A DNA stretch of 53,848 bases from Bdellovibrio bacteriovorus (GTDB taxonomy: Bacteria > Bdellovibrionota > Bdellovibrionia > Bdellovibrionales > Bdellovibrionaceae): the NCBI RefSeq assembly GCF_001592755.1, contig NZ_LUKF01000008.1, positions 1 through 53,848 of the forward strand, read 5' to 3'. The first letter of the stretch is position 1. Each line of letters opens with the position of its first letter. Positions 17,320 to 26,865 of the stretch are shown piece after piece. Made by a program: the position numbers and the translations under genes. The notes beneath the pieces were generated by a model. The model saw only the letters and a program-made list of their open reading frames with translations, made no database searches and was not told where the DNA came from.

Positions 17320-19883
17320 TTGGCATTCCTTGTTTCGATAACAGGCTGATCGACACCCACGATAGAACCTACGTTTCTAAAATCATCATCAGGCGAAGTG
17401 TGAACAAAGATATAGCTTCCATTATTAACTGTCGGGGTTACAGCGTTCCCATCATAAAGTGCTGTCGGACTCGAAGGCGAAAGATAGGCCGCATTTTCCA
17501 GAATACAAGGAGTGAATGAAGGCTCATTCTGATAATAAGAACCCATGTTGTAGGTAAAATGCTTATGAGAAAGATCAAAGTAATTCAGACTGACGTTTCT
17601 TCCATCTGTGGCACGATGAAGAGGTGTATTAAGATCTCTTTTTCCAGGAATCACTGTCGCATCGAAGTCGACGTAGATACGTATACCTTTAAGCATTAAA
17701 TCAGATTCGTGACGAGCTCCCCCAATAGCAGGATGTGCGTTTTGCACCCAAAACACATTCGGATAATAACGACGAGGCAAATGTCCGTCATCATAGTAAC
17801 GCGAACCCGCTGGCGGAAGAGCCGAAATAGGATCTGTATATACCGGCATCGACGCCATTTCAGAAATATTATACGCCATATAAGGTGGCAGAGGATTCCC
17901 GGCCATTGTGACCATGCACTGATTCGAAATAAACTGAGATGCGGATGAATCTGGTCCATTCCACAATCCTTGCAAAATGAAAGGTCTTCCTGCATCCACG
18001 GTCGCCGTCGTTATCAGACTGACATTGTTGAGATGATAACGTCGATATCCATATTTGAAGCCATCTTCCTCATGACGAGGATCAGTGAGGTTATGCAAAA
18101 TGGGGCGGATCTTTCCGCCCGAAGAAGGCCATCGCGACTTCAAATAGCTTTCGCTGATAGGAACATAAAAAGGACTGAGCAAATGCACCTGTTCCGGCGA
18201 AAGCAAAACCATCGAAATTCCCGGCTTTACTCCCCCCGTGGCGTCCATATTAAAAAAGACTTCGCGCAATCGTCCAGGATCGGTATTCAAAGGCGATGTG
18301 GTATCGGGTTGTACTCCACGCAAAGTGATGGTGTCTTCTCCGACAACCCATAGTGCCAGCTTCTTTCTTGCGGCATTGTCGGAAAGCGCACCAATCATTA
18401 AACCCTGATTATTGCTCTGTCTAATCTCGGTCGGCACTTTCGCGTAGACCACGCGACGCAAAAGTCGATTGGATAGATTTGCGTTGGAAAGTTGGCCCGC
18501 ATTGAAGTTATTCAATGTCAGCGACTCCATATCCAAGCGAGATACACGTGTGCACGCAGTGCCGGCGCCGTTAGCGGCATACTGCTTTTGAAACTCACTA
18601 TCCCAAATCGCACAATCTTCGTAGGCATTGACTGGCGACGAGATGACCTGCCCACATGCGCTCGCATCCTCTTCCAATGCTTCCAAATTATCCCAATTCA
18701 TTGTCGGTGAAGGGACAACCTCGGCATCCGAGGTGTACAAATAGCCCTCTAGATCCGCGTCTTTTCTCCACTCTCTAAAGCCCTTAGGAAAATGTTCTGA
18801 GTGAGAGCAGTATTTTCCTGAAGTCAAAGCGTCGGGACGTGACATGCAGGTTGCGTTCATACGAATGCCAAACTTATTAGCATCGGCGTATTCATAATAA
18901 AAAATAGAGTAACGATCGACATCGTTGAAATAACTGCCTGAGTCCGTTGCACTCCAAGCTTGCAGTGGAGGATTTCCACCAAAGAGAGCCACCGGATAAA
19001 CTGAATTTCGCAAAGCAGATTTTGTATTAGGTCCGGGAGTTTCATTAGTCACTTGATCACGAAGGGTCTCTGCGATCGTCGAACTTTTAGTGAACACCAT
19101 GGATCCTGCGCCCGAGGAACCCACGGAAATAGCAGGTGTTCCCCAAGCGTTTGCGTAGGGCGCTAACAGCGTCGGCAAGTTTCCCGCATTGACCCAACTG
19201 GAATTAGGGCGCGGAATGCTCCACGGATAATAATAAATACCGCCAGCAAACTGCATGCGGTCCCCTTGAATCACAGTGCCCCACTCCCCCGGCCACACGG
19301 GTGTAGAACCTGACCATCCTGTGTTTGGATTTGGCCGGTCAATCATGGAATAGCCAACCAAGGGTCCCTTCGTATAAATACGTCGGTCTTTTGCAATCAG
19401 CGCCGAAGGCGTTTTAGGACTATAGGCTCTTTGCAAAATAACGCTATTAGAACTTCCTGAAAAAAGCAGATAATCTGAAACATCCAAGACTTTAACGTGC
19501 TTTCGAAATTTTGATTTCAGTTTTCGGTAGGAACCGGTGGCTGTCATTTCGAAATTTTTAGTCGTGAAGTTAAATACGGTGTCGACCTTCCAAGAAACGC
19601 CGCTGGGAAGTTCTCCTTCAACACTGAAGGACTCGGCCTTCAGACACTGGCTATCAGGAGGTGGCTCCCAAAGTCGACGAGCTAAAGCCGATTCCATCAC
19701 AGCAAATGCAGAACTCGTCGCTTCATCTAGCAGCACTTGATCGAAATCAAGGGACTTGTAGTTATAGTCCTTCGTAAATACATCCAATGACGTCATAAGG
19801 ACGATGACACCTACGACACATAGAACTGAAACAATAAGAAGGGTTCCTTGCCCTTTTTGCCCTAGCAACCGGATTTTGCTCAT
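17316..19883 (-). CDS. Large exported protein of minor-pilin operon (PilX-position)
   Basis: About 855 residues. The N-terminus (KIRLLGQKGQGTLLIVSVLC) has a basic leader and a single hydrophobic helix like PilX/GspK-type proteins, but lacks Glu at +5. The next 120 residues (FDQVLLDEATSSAFAVMESALARRLW) look like the helical-plus-strand start of a pilin. A very large extracellular-looking domain rich in Pro, Tyr, Asn and Ser follows. It is the first gene of the three-gene set. The size is far above ordinary PilX (about 200 residues), suggesting an adhesive tip, as in PilY1-like systems; that is inference. The start is ATG at 19883 or TTG at 19889. Confidence 0.7.
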   Translation of the reverse strand: MSKIRLLGQKGQGTLLIVSVLCVVGVIVLMTSLDVFTKDYNYKSLDFDQVLLDEATSSAFAVMESALARRLWEPPPDSQCLKAESFSVEGELPSGVSWKVDTVFNFTTKNFEMTATGSYRKLKSKFRKHVKVLDVSDYLLFSGSSNSVILQRAYSPKTPSALIAKDRRIYTKGPLVGYSMIDRPNPNTGWSGSTPVWPGEWGTVIQGDRMQFAGGIYYYPWSIPRPNSSWVNAGNLPTLLAPYANAWGTPAISVGSSGAGSMVFTKSSTIAETLRDQVTNETPGPNTKSALRNSVYPVALFGGNPPLQAWSATDSGSYFNDVDRYSIFYYEYADANKFGIRMNATCMSRPDALTSGKYCSHSEHFPKGFREWRKDADLEGYLYTSDAEVVPSPTMNWDNLEALEEDASACGQVISSPVNAYEDCAIWDSEFQKQYAANGAGTACTRVSRLDMESLTLNNFNAGQLSNANLSNRLLRRVVYAKVPTEIRQSNNQGLMIGALSDNAARKKLALWVVGEDTITLRGVQPDTTSPLNTDPGRLREVFFNMDATGGVKPGISMVLLSPEQVHLLSPFYVPISESYLKSRWPSSGGKIRPILHNLTDPRHEEDGFKYGYRRYHLNNVSLITTATVDAGRPFILQGLWNGPDSSASQFISNQCMVTMAGNPLPPYMAYNISEMASMPVYTDPISALPPAGSRYYDDGHLPRRYYPNVFWVQNAHPAIGGARHESDLMLKGIRIYVDFDATVIPGKRDLNTPLHRATDGRNVSLNYFDLSHKHFTYNMGSYYQNEPSFTPCILENAAYLSPSSPTALYDGNAVTPTVNNGSYIFVHTSPDDDFRNVGSIVGVDQPVIETRNAK

Positions 19884-20196
19884 ACACAAAGGATAAAGAT
19901 TTTCCTCAATGATGGTAGCTTTTATTACCTCTCAAAAACAAATTCTCTAGAAAGTGTTTTTTTTGAAAATGAGACGGTGAAAAATGCAAGGTCAATTACA
20001 AGATAAATGAGGTATTTACGGAAAGAAAATCGTGGGGCTCTTGGTTTCAAAGGAGGCCCTGGAAAATGAGAATTAAAAATCAGACTTTTTGAAATTGAAA
20101 AAATCCACTGCGGAGAAAGGAATATCACAGAACTGCTTTTTAAAAATGATTTTGGATTGTTTTGCAGTTTGAAAGGACGATGGGAGCTGGAAGACT
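19884..20196. other. Intergenic region upstream of minor-pilin operon
   Basis: About 310 bases with no supported gene. It is AT-rich with several A and T tracts, and presumably holds the promoter for the pilin operon on the minus strand. A 67-codon minus-strand open frame inside it (starting at 20128) has no ribosome binding site or family resemblance and is not called. I could not recognise a riboswitch. Confidence 0.5.
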
Positions 20197-20223
20197 GGGA
20201 AGTTCTTTTCGATAGAACTTCCC
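20197..20223. terminator. Stem-loop downstream of the L,D-transpeptidase operon
   Basis: A perfect 10-base-pair stem (GGGAAGTTCT and AGAACTTCCC) with a 7-base loop lies 9 bases after the stop of the 144-residue gene. It is the likely terminator of that minus-strand operon, although the T-run after it is weak. Confidence 0.6.
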
Positions 20224-20232
20224 TTATCGAAT

Positions 20233-20667
20233 TTACTTTCTAGAGCGTTTCATGATCTGTTCTGGTCCGATAAGAATCAGATCTTCTTTCAATTGAAATT
20301 CTGAACCGATGTAATCTCTTTTTTTAGAGCTGAATGTCGCAAAGTCCACATTCATTTCCGTCGCACGATAAAGCTCCTCGGGCGTTGTCACATTCGGTCC
20401 AACACCGGGCTCTTTAATGATCGTCACTTCAAAAGTGTTCGTATCATCGTCGTAGTGAGAGATTTCAATCTCGGCACCTTTCATAATCTTTAAAGCCTCA
20501 AGCTCTGCCTGTGAAGGCTTGCGAGGCTCTTTGGCCTCTTTCTTTTTCTCTGGCGTTGCTTCCGCTTTCGCCGGAGCTGCTGGCGTTTCTTTAGCAGGAG
20601 CTGTCTCCACCGCAAGCGCCCAAGGAGAGATCATCATTGTGATTGCAATTGCTAAGAGGGACTTCAT
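20233..20667 (-). CDS. Small exported protein, unknown function
   Basis: A 144-residue protein with a signal peptide (MKSLLAIAITMMISPWALA). A low-complexity Ala/Pro/Lys/Glu linker (about residues 20-55, as in proteins that span peptidoglycan) precedes a compact acidic domain of about 90 residues. No family is recognised. Its ATG overlaps the stop of the L,D-transpeptidase-like gene by one base, so the two are translationally coupled and the protein probably works with it in the periplasm. Confidence 0.75.
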   Translation of the reverse strand: MKSLLAIAITMMISPWALAVETAPAKETPAAPAKAEATPEKKKEAKEPRKPSQAELEALKIMKGAEIEISHYDDDTNTFEVTIIKEPGVGPNVTTPEELYRATEMNVDFATFSSKKRDYIGSEFQLKEDLILIGPEQIMKRSRK

Positions 20668-21536
20668 TATTTTGCTCCTTTTCTTTTTGTCGAGTTCGTA
20701 GCCTTCGAACCGCCTGAGCTAGTAGAGTACTTGCTTTTTCCAGAGTACTTCGACGACGAAACCCCATTGGATCTCGCTGCTGCTACCGCCGCTGCTTCAG
20801 GCTGACATTGTGCCGGACGTTCCATTCCAGAATTATCACTGCAATTGGAAGCTCTAGCTCCACCGAAGTAGTTATATACCAACGATCCTACACCCAAGGT
20901 TTTCATGACCGTTGATAAGTCTTCGTAGTTCACGCCTGTACATCCCCAAGTATTAGAGGTTCCCGCAGGACTCGTTCCGTGGATGATAACTCCACGTTGC
21001 CCAAGGCTGTCCTGACCAGAAAGACCGGCCATACCTAGCGAGTTCGAACTATTATAGCGTGCCCCATTGTGGGTCGCGGTCAAGTGAAATCCAGGAGGTG
21101 TTTTTCTAGAGTTTTCCGTGCTGCACGCCTCTAAGCGTCCACTGCGGTCAGAACCGACACCCCAGCTGATCGGAAAGCCTTTTACGCAATTTCCATCTTG
21201 ATCGAAGATGTACATTGTCGGGCGACCATCTCCCGAATAATCATTCACGGCAATCATTTTGCCGGGAGCCAATTGCGCGTAAGAACAAGTTTGCGTGAAG
21301 CGCTTGGCTTCAGAAAACGCCGTTTTTACGTGAGAAGGTACGGAGCCGCATCCTCCCCCAGTAGCAGAGTAAGACGACGAACCTGATGTATAAGGTGTGT
21401 AGTAACTACTTCCTGCGCTGCTTGAATTGCTGTCGTTGCTATCAATGATCTTGGAAGGACGACCGAAAAGTGCGGCTGCTTGGGTTTGTGAATAACCTAG
21501 AAGCAAAGCCGACAATACCAGAATAAGTCTTGCCAT
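20667..21536 (-). CDS. Murein L,D-transpeptidase catalytic-domain protein (YkuD_2 type)
   Basis: A 289-residue exported protein (signal peptide through about residue 20) with a Ser/Gly/Tyr-rich low-complexity linker and a catalytic domain at about residues 68-220. The active-site signature is visible: His186 in IIHGTSP and Cys199 in NTWGCTG, the HxxG...S/TxGC arrangement of YkuD-like L,D-transpeptidases. These form or edit L,D cross-links in peptidoglycan; in predatory Bdellovibrio some act on the prey wall. The C-terminal tail is Ser/Lys-rich. It is the first gene of a two-gene operon. Confidence 0.88.
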   Translation of the reverse strand: MARLILVLSALLLGYSQTQAAALFGRPSKIIDSNDSNSSSAGSSYYTPYTSGSSSYSATGGGCGSVPSHVKTAFSEAKRFTQTCSYAQLAPGKMIAVNDYSGDGRPTMYIFDQDGNCVKGFPISWGVGSDRSGRLEACSTENSRKTPPGFHLTATHNGARYNSSNSLGMAGLSGQDSLGQRGVIIHGTSPAGTSNTWGCTGVNYEDLSTVMKTLGVGSLVYNYFGGARASNCSDNSGMERPAQCQPEAAAVAAARSNGVSSSKYSGKSKYSTSSGGSKATNSTKRKGAK

Positions 21537-21710
21537 GATTCCTCTTTGTTAAATGAGTCCCCGTTATGGATTTGTCCTTAAAGTCTATCTGAGCTCTCGA
21601 AAAAACTCGCGAAGATTATTTTTTCCCTCAATAAAACGGCTCATTTTAAGACAGAGGTCGAAGCACAACAGAGATTATGTAACAGAGGAATCCCGCAGCC
21701 GCAGCGCAAA

Positions 21711-22301
21711 CTATTTTAAAGTACTATCGATTTTCTTCACAAAAGCGGAATCGTCGGACTTCAGACCTTCTTTCTTAGCTATCATGACGCCGTCCGAATC
21801 CAGTAAGTAGATAACGTTAGAATGAACATACTCTCCCGAGGAAAGTTTTTTGTAGCGGACCCCGAGAGCAGCGGCGACTTCTGCAACATCTGAGGAGTCA
21901 CCCTTTAGCATCTGCCACTTCACTTTCTTTTTTTGAAGAAATTCTTTCATTGTAGAGGCCGTTTCGTTTTCGGAATCAAATGAAAACAGCGTCACAGGAA
22001 TGCTTTGCTTCTTGGCTGGCAGCTTTGAAATAAGCTTTTTAAGGTCTTCCACGAGTAAAGGACACGCCGTTGTACAGCGAGTGTAAAGCATAGCCACCAG
22101 GCGCGGCCTTCCTTTGAGGTCTTTTAATAAAACTTTTTTTCCATCGCTATCGACCCAACTGCTGTCGAGTTGATAAAGAGAACTGCCTGGAACGGGATCT
22201 GCCGATTCCAAGTTTTCAGTTCCATGGTGTTCATGCCCGACTTCGTGAGCGAAAATATTCAGGGAACAAAAAATCATGAATACGATGATTATGAATTTCA
22301 T
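21711..22301 (-). CDS. SCO1/SenC-family copper chaperone/thiol-redox protein
   Basis: A 196-residue exported protein (signal peptide to about residue 18, then AHEVGHEHHG, a His-rich N-terminus). The thioredoxin-like SCO fold shows the copper ligands Cys76 and Cys80 in RCTTACP and His160 in YVHSN. SCO proteins deliver copper to, or reduce thiols of, copper enzymes outside the cytoplasm. As the last gene of the nor-nir operon, with an ATGA overlap with the SUMF1-like gene, it most likely matures the copper nitrite reductase. Confidence 0.92.
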   Translation of the reverse strand: MKFIIIVFMIFCSLNIFAHEVGHEHHGTENLESADPVPGSSLYQLDSSWVDSDGKKVLLKDLKGRPRLVAMLYTRCTTACPLLVEDLKKLISKLPAKKQSIPVTLFSFDSENETASTMKEFLQKKKVKWQMLKGDSSDVAEVAAALGVRYKKLSSGEYVHSNVIYLLDSDGVMIAKKEGLKSDDSAFVKKIDSTLK

Positions 22302-23023
22302 TTTTTCTCCTCAATAAAATTTTTTACGCAGCGAAAGCCCAATGATGAAGTTGTGTATTGGGCTTGCAAGCTGGAACGAAGTGCATAGCGCATAAATGCA
22401 CCATATTGGTTAGGTTTTTTGGTGTTTATCGCCGCCCCAGCGCAAAAAAGATCGCGGTTCACACCTTCACGTGAGTCTCCCGACATCACAACACTGCCGA
22501 AGTCATCCACCCACTCCCAGATGAGTCCGGCCGTATCGTAGAGACCAAACTTATTTGGTTTCAAAGTTTTCACGTTCTTTATTTCATCTTGTCCTTTGGC
22601 GTACCACTTCAATGTTTTTGCTTCATTCTCGGGACTGTTTGCATCTGCGAAGTACTCCCATTCCAAAATCGTGGGAAGCCGCTTGCCCTGTGATTTACAA
22701 AACGCGCGCGCGGCAAACCAGGACACGTGAACGACAGGGAAGCGCCCCGTACCATCAGGGAAGGTCAGATCGTCCTTCCAGCTTTTTAAATAAGAGGAGT
22801 CCGCAAGAAGCGGAGTTACTTTTGACTTTCGCCATTTAGGATTCATTTCAATAAATGCGCGAAATTCTTCGTTCGTCACGGGAGTCGCATCCACCCATAA
22901 GGACGGGATAACAATGGATTCTTCCCCCTTATCTTGAAACAAGGGCTGAAACTTTCCACCCGAGACTTTGATTTCTTCGGCCCAGGAAAATAGCAAAGCC
23001 ATTACAAAAAAAGACGAAATCAT
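22298..23023 (-). CDS. Formylglycine-generating-enzyme-fold (SUMF1) protein of nitrite-reductase operon
   Basis: A 241-residue exported protein (short signal to about residue 15) with the FGE/SUMF1 fold: DATPVTNEEFRAF, PVVHVSWFAARAFCKSQGKRLP, LPTILEWEYFA, GLIWEWVDDF and the closing LGFRCVKN. Family members range from sulfatase-activating oxygenases to non-catalytic binding proteins. It lies between nirK and the SCO gene with ATGA overlaps on both sides, so a role in maturation or assembly of the nitrite reductase is likely but unproven. Catalytic status cannot be judged by eye. Confidence 0.85.
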   Translation of the reverse strand: MISSFFVMALLFSWAEEIKVSGGKFQPLFQDKGEESIVIPSLWVDATPVTNEEFRAFIEMNPKWRKSKVTPLLADSSYLKSWKDDLTFPDGTGRFPVVHVSWFAARAFCKSQGKRLPTILEWEYFADANSPENEAKTLKWYAKGQDEIKNVKTLKPNKFGLYDTAGLIWEWVDDFGSVVMSGDSREGVNRDLFCAGAAINTKKPNQYGAFMRYALRSSLQAQYTTSSLGFRCVKNFIEEKK

Positions 23024-24501
23024 TTTTTCGCTCTCTTAACCTCGTCCAAAGTAACCACATCACTCTTATTACCGAAGCTATTGCGGACATAGGTTACCAC
23101 GCTCGCAATATCATCGTCAGACAATCCTAGTGCAGGCATGACGCTATTATAGGTTTTACCATTTACGGTAATGGCTCCTTCAAGTCCATTTTTCACAACG
23201 CGAATAGCCCGAGCCTTATCCGCCATCAAAAAATCGGATTTAGCTAGAGGTGGAAAGGCATTCGGCACACCCTCACCATTAGCCTGATGGCAGGCCAAAC
23301 AGTTTTGCTTGTAAACGATTTCTCCGGTTCTCATACGTGCTTCAAGTGTGTCTCCTGTTGGCGGATCCTTCTTTTGCTCTTGAGAAATTGGTATCATGTT
23401 CTGACCTTCGGGCAAATAAACGGCATCTTTAGTTTTACCTGTATAGATTTTCGTATTGTGGTCCCCTTCCACTTTCAACATACCTAAAGCGCCCTTGTTG
23501 AATGCTCTGAAAATCGCATGGTCTACTAATATAAAGTTACCCGGTGTATCGATTCGAAAATCTACGATCGCCGATCCACCAGCAGGAACCATAGTCGTTT
23601 GCACGTTTTTCTGAGTAATGCGACTTCCGCCCTCTTGATAAACGTGATCAAAGATCTCTCCGATAAGGTGAAAAGAAGAGCTTAGATTAGGTCCACCGTT
23701 ACCAAAGAAGATCCGCACTGTTTGGCCTAGATTAGCCACTAAAGATGAACTTCCTGAAAGCGCTCCGACGGCACCATTGAATACGACATAGTCAGGTTGT
23801 TCTTTTAAGGCTTTTTCCATATCAAAAGCCTGTAGACCACGCTCACCGAAATTTCCTTTAGTATAAAAGTCACCTTGAACGACATAATATTCTTTATCGA
23901 CTTTTGGTAAACCGTCTTTTGGCTCTACCAAAATCAGTCCGTACATACCGTTGGCGATGTGCATACCTACGGGTGCTGTCGCACAGTGGTAGATGTAAAG
24001 ACCTGGGTTCAGTGCGCGAAATGAGAACGTTGATGAGTGTCCAGGAGCGGTGAATGAACCTTCAGCTCCTCCACCCGCGCCTGTGACAGCATGCAAATCG
24101 ATATTGTGCGGAAGTTTGTTGTCCGGATGATTTGATAAAGTGAAGTCAACGTAATCGCCTGCGCGGATACGAAGCATCGGCCCGGGCACCGTTCCTCCGA
24201 AAGTCCAGAAAGTATACTTCACACCATCAGCCAGCACGCCCACCTGTTCACGAATTTCCATCTTAATTTTCACACGCGCAGGGTTCTTTCTAGTGATAGG
24301 TGAAGGAACTTGTGGCGGAGGAAGAAGTTTATGTTCTTCTTCAGGCAATTTATCTAAGTTTTCATTGTCTTCGGCGATTTCGGCGGAAGAAGCTTTCCAC
24401 TTGTCCTTGCTAGTAGGTTCGCTGACATCCGATTTTTTGGTACAGCTTAACGCCATCATTCCTAAAACTAAAAAACTTAGAAGTCTTCCACCAGAATTCA
24501 T
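23020..24501 (-). CDS. nirK: Copper nitrite reductase NirK fused to cytochrome c
   Basis: A 493-residue exported lipoprotein-like protein (possible lipobox Cys20 in MALSC). Two cupredoxin domains carry the CuNIR ligands: His132, Asp135 and His137 in HNIDLHA; His172, Cys173, His181 and Met186 in YHCATAPVGMHIANGM; the catalytic His in FHLIGEIFD; and a further His in LVDHAIF. A C-terminal cytochrome c domain (CLACH haem motif, Met ligand in VMPAL) is fused, as in some three-domain NirKs, allowing self-contained electron delivery. It reduces nitrite to NO in the periplasm, feeding the NO reductase encoded 12 bases upstream. Confidence 0.95.
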   Translation of the reverse strand: MNSGGRLLSFLVLGMMALSCTKKSDVSEPTSKDKWKASSAEIAEDNENLDKLPEEEHKLLPPPQVPSPITRKNPARVKIKMEIREQVGVLADGVKYTFWTFGGTVPGPMLRIRAGDYVDFTLSNHPDNKLPHNIDLHAVTGAGGGAEGSFTAPGHSSTFSFRALNPGLYIYHCATAPVGMHIANGMYGLILVEPKDGLPKVDKEYYVVQGDFYTKGNFGERGLQAFDMEKALKEQPDYVVFNGAVGALSGSSSLVANLGQTVRIFFGNGGPNLSSSFHLIGEIFDHVYQEGGSRITQKNVQTTMVPAGGSAIVDFRIDTPGNFILVDHAIFRAFNKGALGMLKVEGDHNTKIYTGKTKDAVYLPEGQNMIPISQEQKKDPPTGDTLEARMRTGEIVYKQNCLACHQANGEGVPNAFPPLAKSDFLMADKARAIRVVKNGLEGAITVNGKTYNSVMPALGLSDDDIASVVTYVRNSFGNKSDVVTLDEVKRAKK

Positions 24502-24513
24502 AGTACCTCCCTG

Positions 24514-26787
24514 TTACAACAAACCGTCTGAATTCAAATCGATTTTTTCTTTCACCGAAAAGCCGGCTTTCAAGCCCACAACAAACCACCCTAACGCTAA
24601 AATTCCGACTGTAAATATAGTGTCCCCGATGACGCGCAACCAACGTAAGGTATCCATTCCCGGTTGCTGCATAAATTCGGCGGAACGCGCATACCAAAAG
24701 CCATGCTCGACACTTGCCAGAGTTTGCAAGAAACCTATTGGTAAGACACTGATTAAGACCATCAAAGCTAGGCCGATATTAATCGACCAAAAAGCAAACG
24801 AAATCACTCCGTCTTTCCAAACATGTCGAGACGCCATACCTTTTAAGACAAAAAGCATCAGCCCAATACCTAACATTCCATAAACTCCGAAAAGGGCCGT
24901 ATGACCGTGTACGGGAGTCGTATTAAGGCCTTGCATATAATAAAGAGCAATCGGCGGATTGATCAAAAAGCCGAATATGCCGGCTCCGACAAGATTCCAG
25001 AAAGCCACGGCCACGAAGAAATAAATCGGCCACTTGTAAGCTTGCAACCATTTCGCCGCCTTGCTGACTCGAAAATGACTGTAACCTTCAAAGCCTAACA
25101 ATATTAAAGGTACAACTTCCAGAGCACTAAAGCTTGCACCGATAGCCAAAACGGCCGTTGGAGTTCCAGTGAAATACAAGTGATGAAAAGTCCCTAAAAT
25201 ACCACCGGCTAGAAATACGATGGTGGAAAATAAAACACTTAAAGTCGCAACCTTGCTGTGAATAAGCCCCATGCGGGTAAACAAAAAAGCGATAACAACG
25301 GTCGCAAAGACCTCAAAGAAACCTTCCACCCACAAATGAACAACCCACCATCTCCAATACTCGGCGATCGCTAAGTTCGTGTGTCGTCCCCACATAAAGC
25401 CCGCAGCATAAAACAACGCGATCGCCGCAGATGCGATTAAAAACATCATTAACAAGTGACGATTTTCTTGTTGCTGCCGAAACGCCGGCCAGATGGCTCG
25501 GACCATCAAGAACAACCACAGGAATAATCCTATTAGAAGGAATGATTGCCAAAACCGACCGAGATCTACATATTCATAACCTTGATGGCCGAACCAGAAG
25601 TTGGCCTCTAAGCCTAGCTTCTGCATCACTCCCATCCATTGACCCGCTAGAGAGCCGACGACGATAATTAAAAGTGCGACGAAAAGAAAGTTTACGCCTG
25701 CAGCTTGAAACTTTGGTTCATGTCCAGAAACAGCGGGAGAAATAAAAAGTCCGGTTGCTAACCATGATGTCGCGATCCAAAAAATTCCTAACTGAACATG
25801 CCATGTGCGAGTGACGGAATAAGGAAGATATTCCGCTAACGGGAATCCATAAAAAGCGGTGCCTTCAACTCCATAGTGCGCCGTGACCGCTCCTAAGATC
25901 ACTTGCACCACCATCAGTGCACAAACGACCCAGAAATATTTTAAAGTGGCCGACATAGAGGGCGTTGGTGACAAGCCTAAGAGAGGGTCCAGTTTCGGGA
26001 GTTTGTCGTGCTCAACTTCATCGCCGTGATTTACAGCGTAATAGAACGCTAATAATCCAATCCCGGCTAAGAGCAGGATGACGCTGAAACCAGTCCACAA
26101 AATCAAAGATCCTGTGGCTTCATTACCGACCAATTTGTCAGGCGGCCAATTGTTTGTGTAAGTGATTTCTTGTCCTGGTCTTTGAGTGACACACGCCCAG
26201 GACGACCAAAAAAAGAAGGCATTCATCATATGCATTCTTTTTTCGTCTTTGATCGTATTTGCAGGAATGGCATAGGCATCGCGAAGTTCGTCTAGGTTTT
26301 CGCCCTTCATGAAAAGGTCGCTATAATGTTTACTGTTGTGAGCAATAGCTTCCGCGCGCAAGGGGCTGATAGTAATTGTCCCGGTTGCCGCATCGTATGT
26401 GTTCTTTCGCAGCTCACCTTGCAAACTGATTCTTACTGAAGCCTTTTGATCGTCAGGAAGTTCTTCATACTTCTTTCCGAATTTTTCTTCAGACATGCGG
26501 TCTGCCATGAACACCGCTTCGCGATGAAGCCAGTCCGCACTCCAATCAGGGGCGACGTAAGCACCATGTCCCCAAACAGAACCCACCTCTTGCCCACCAA
26601 TAGACTGCCACACATTCATTCCGTCTTTGATATCTAAGCCTGAAAAAACTTCTTTTCCATCCGTCGTTATGACTCTGGTTGGTTGAGGAGGTGCTTCGCG
26701 GTAAATCTCTTTCCCGTAATAACCAAGCACGGCAAAAGATGCGACAACCACGAAGGTGAAAATCAACCATAACCTTTTATGCCCCAT
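24514..26787 (-). CDS. norZ: Quinol-dependent nitric oxide reductase (qNOR)
   Basis: A 757-residue membrane protein that reduces NO to N2O with electrons from quinol. The N-terminal helix and the hydrophilic domain (residues about 30-220, with SIGGQEVGSVWGHGAY) are those of single-subunit qNOR. Fourteen or so helices of the haem-copper oxidase core follow, with conserved histidines (YSVTRTWHVQLGIFWIATSW; HLWVEGFFEVFA with the family's glutamates; TPVHGHTALFG). The start is supported by GAGG five bases upstream. It is the first gene of the operon and lies behind a CRP/FNR-type palindrome (26852-26865). It may serve denitrification, NO detoxification or both. Confidence 0.95.
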   Translation of the reverse strand: MGHKRLWLIFTFVVVASFAVLGYYGKEIYREAPPQPTRVITTDGKEVFSGLDIKDGMNVWQSIGGQEVGSVWGHGAYVAPDWSADWLHREAVFMADRMSEEKFGKKYEELPDDQKASVRISLQGELRKNTYDAATGTITISPLRAEAIAHNSKHYSDLFMKGENLDELRDAYAIPANTIKDEKRMHMMNAFFFWSSWACVTQRPGQEITYTNNWPPDKLVGNEATGSLILWTGFSVILLLAGIGLLAFYYAVNHGDEVEHDKLPKLDPLLGLSPTPSMSATLKYFWVVCALMVVQVILGAVTAHYGVEGTAFYGFPLAEYLPYSVTRTWHVQLGIFWIATSWLATGLFISPAVSGHEPKFQAAGVNFLFVALLIIVVGSLAGQWMGVMQKLGLEANFWFGHQGYEYVDLGRFWQSFLLIGLFLWLFLMVRAIWPAFRQQQENRHLLMMFLIASAAIALFYAAGFMWGRHTNLAIAEYWRWWVVHLWVEGFFEVFATVVIAFLFTRMGLIHSKVATLSVLFSTIVFLAGGILGTFHHLYFTGTPTAVLAIGASFSALEVVPLILLGFEGYSHFRVSKAAKWLQAYKWPIYFFVAVAFWNLVGAGIFGFLINPPIALYYMQGLNTTPVHGHTALFGVYGMLGIGLMLFVLKGMASRHVWKDGVISFAFWSINIGLALMVLISVLPIGFLQTLASVEHGFWYARSAEFMQQPGMDTLRWLRVIGDTIFTVGILALGWFVVGLKAGFSVKEKIDLNSDGLL

Positions 26788-26851
26788 GAAATCCTCTTTC
26801 TATTCTAAAAAAACCGTTCCCACTCAAACTAAAGCAAACCGGAACAGGATC

Positions 26852-26865
26852 ATGACCGCCGTCAT
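26852..26865 (-). promoter_or_regulatory. CRP/FNR-family (FNR, NnrR/DNR-like) binding site before norZ-nirK
   Basis: The palindrome ATGAC-CGCC-GTCAT matches the TGAC-N4-GTCA core of FNR/DNR/NnrR sites. Its centre is about 71 bases upstream of the norZ start. A -10-like TAGTTT lies about 30 bases downstream (26826-26831, minus strand), fitting a class II activator position; a second -10-like TAGAAT lies at 26802-26807. The 307 bases between norZ and the chemoreceptor gene hold no gene. Confidence 0.6.

Noticed and set aside
19925-20128. 67-codon minus-strand open frame
   Set aside because: AT-rich, no ribosome binding site, ends just before the pilin operon; most likely promoter region.
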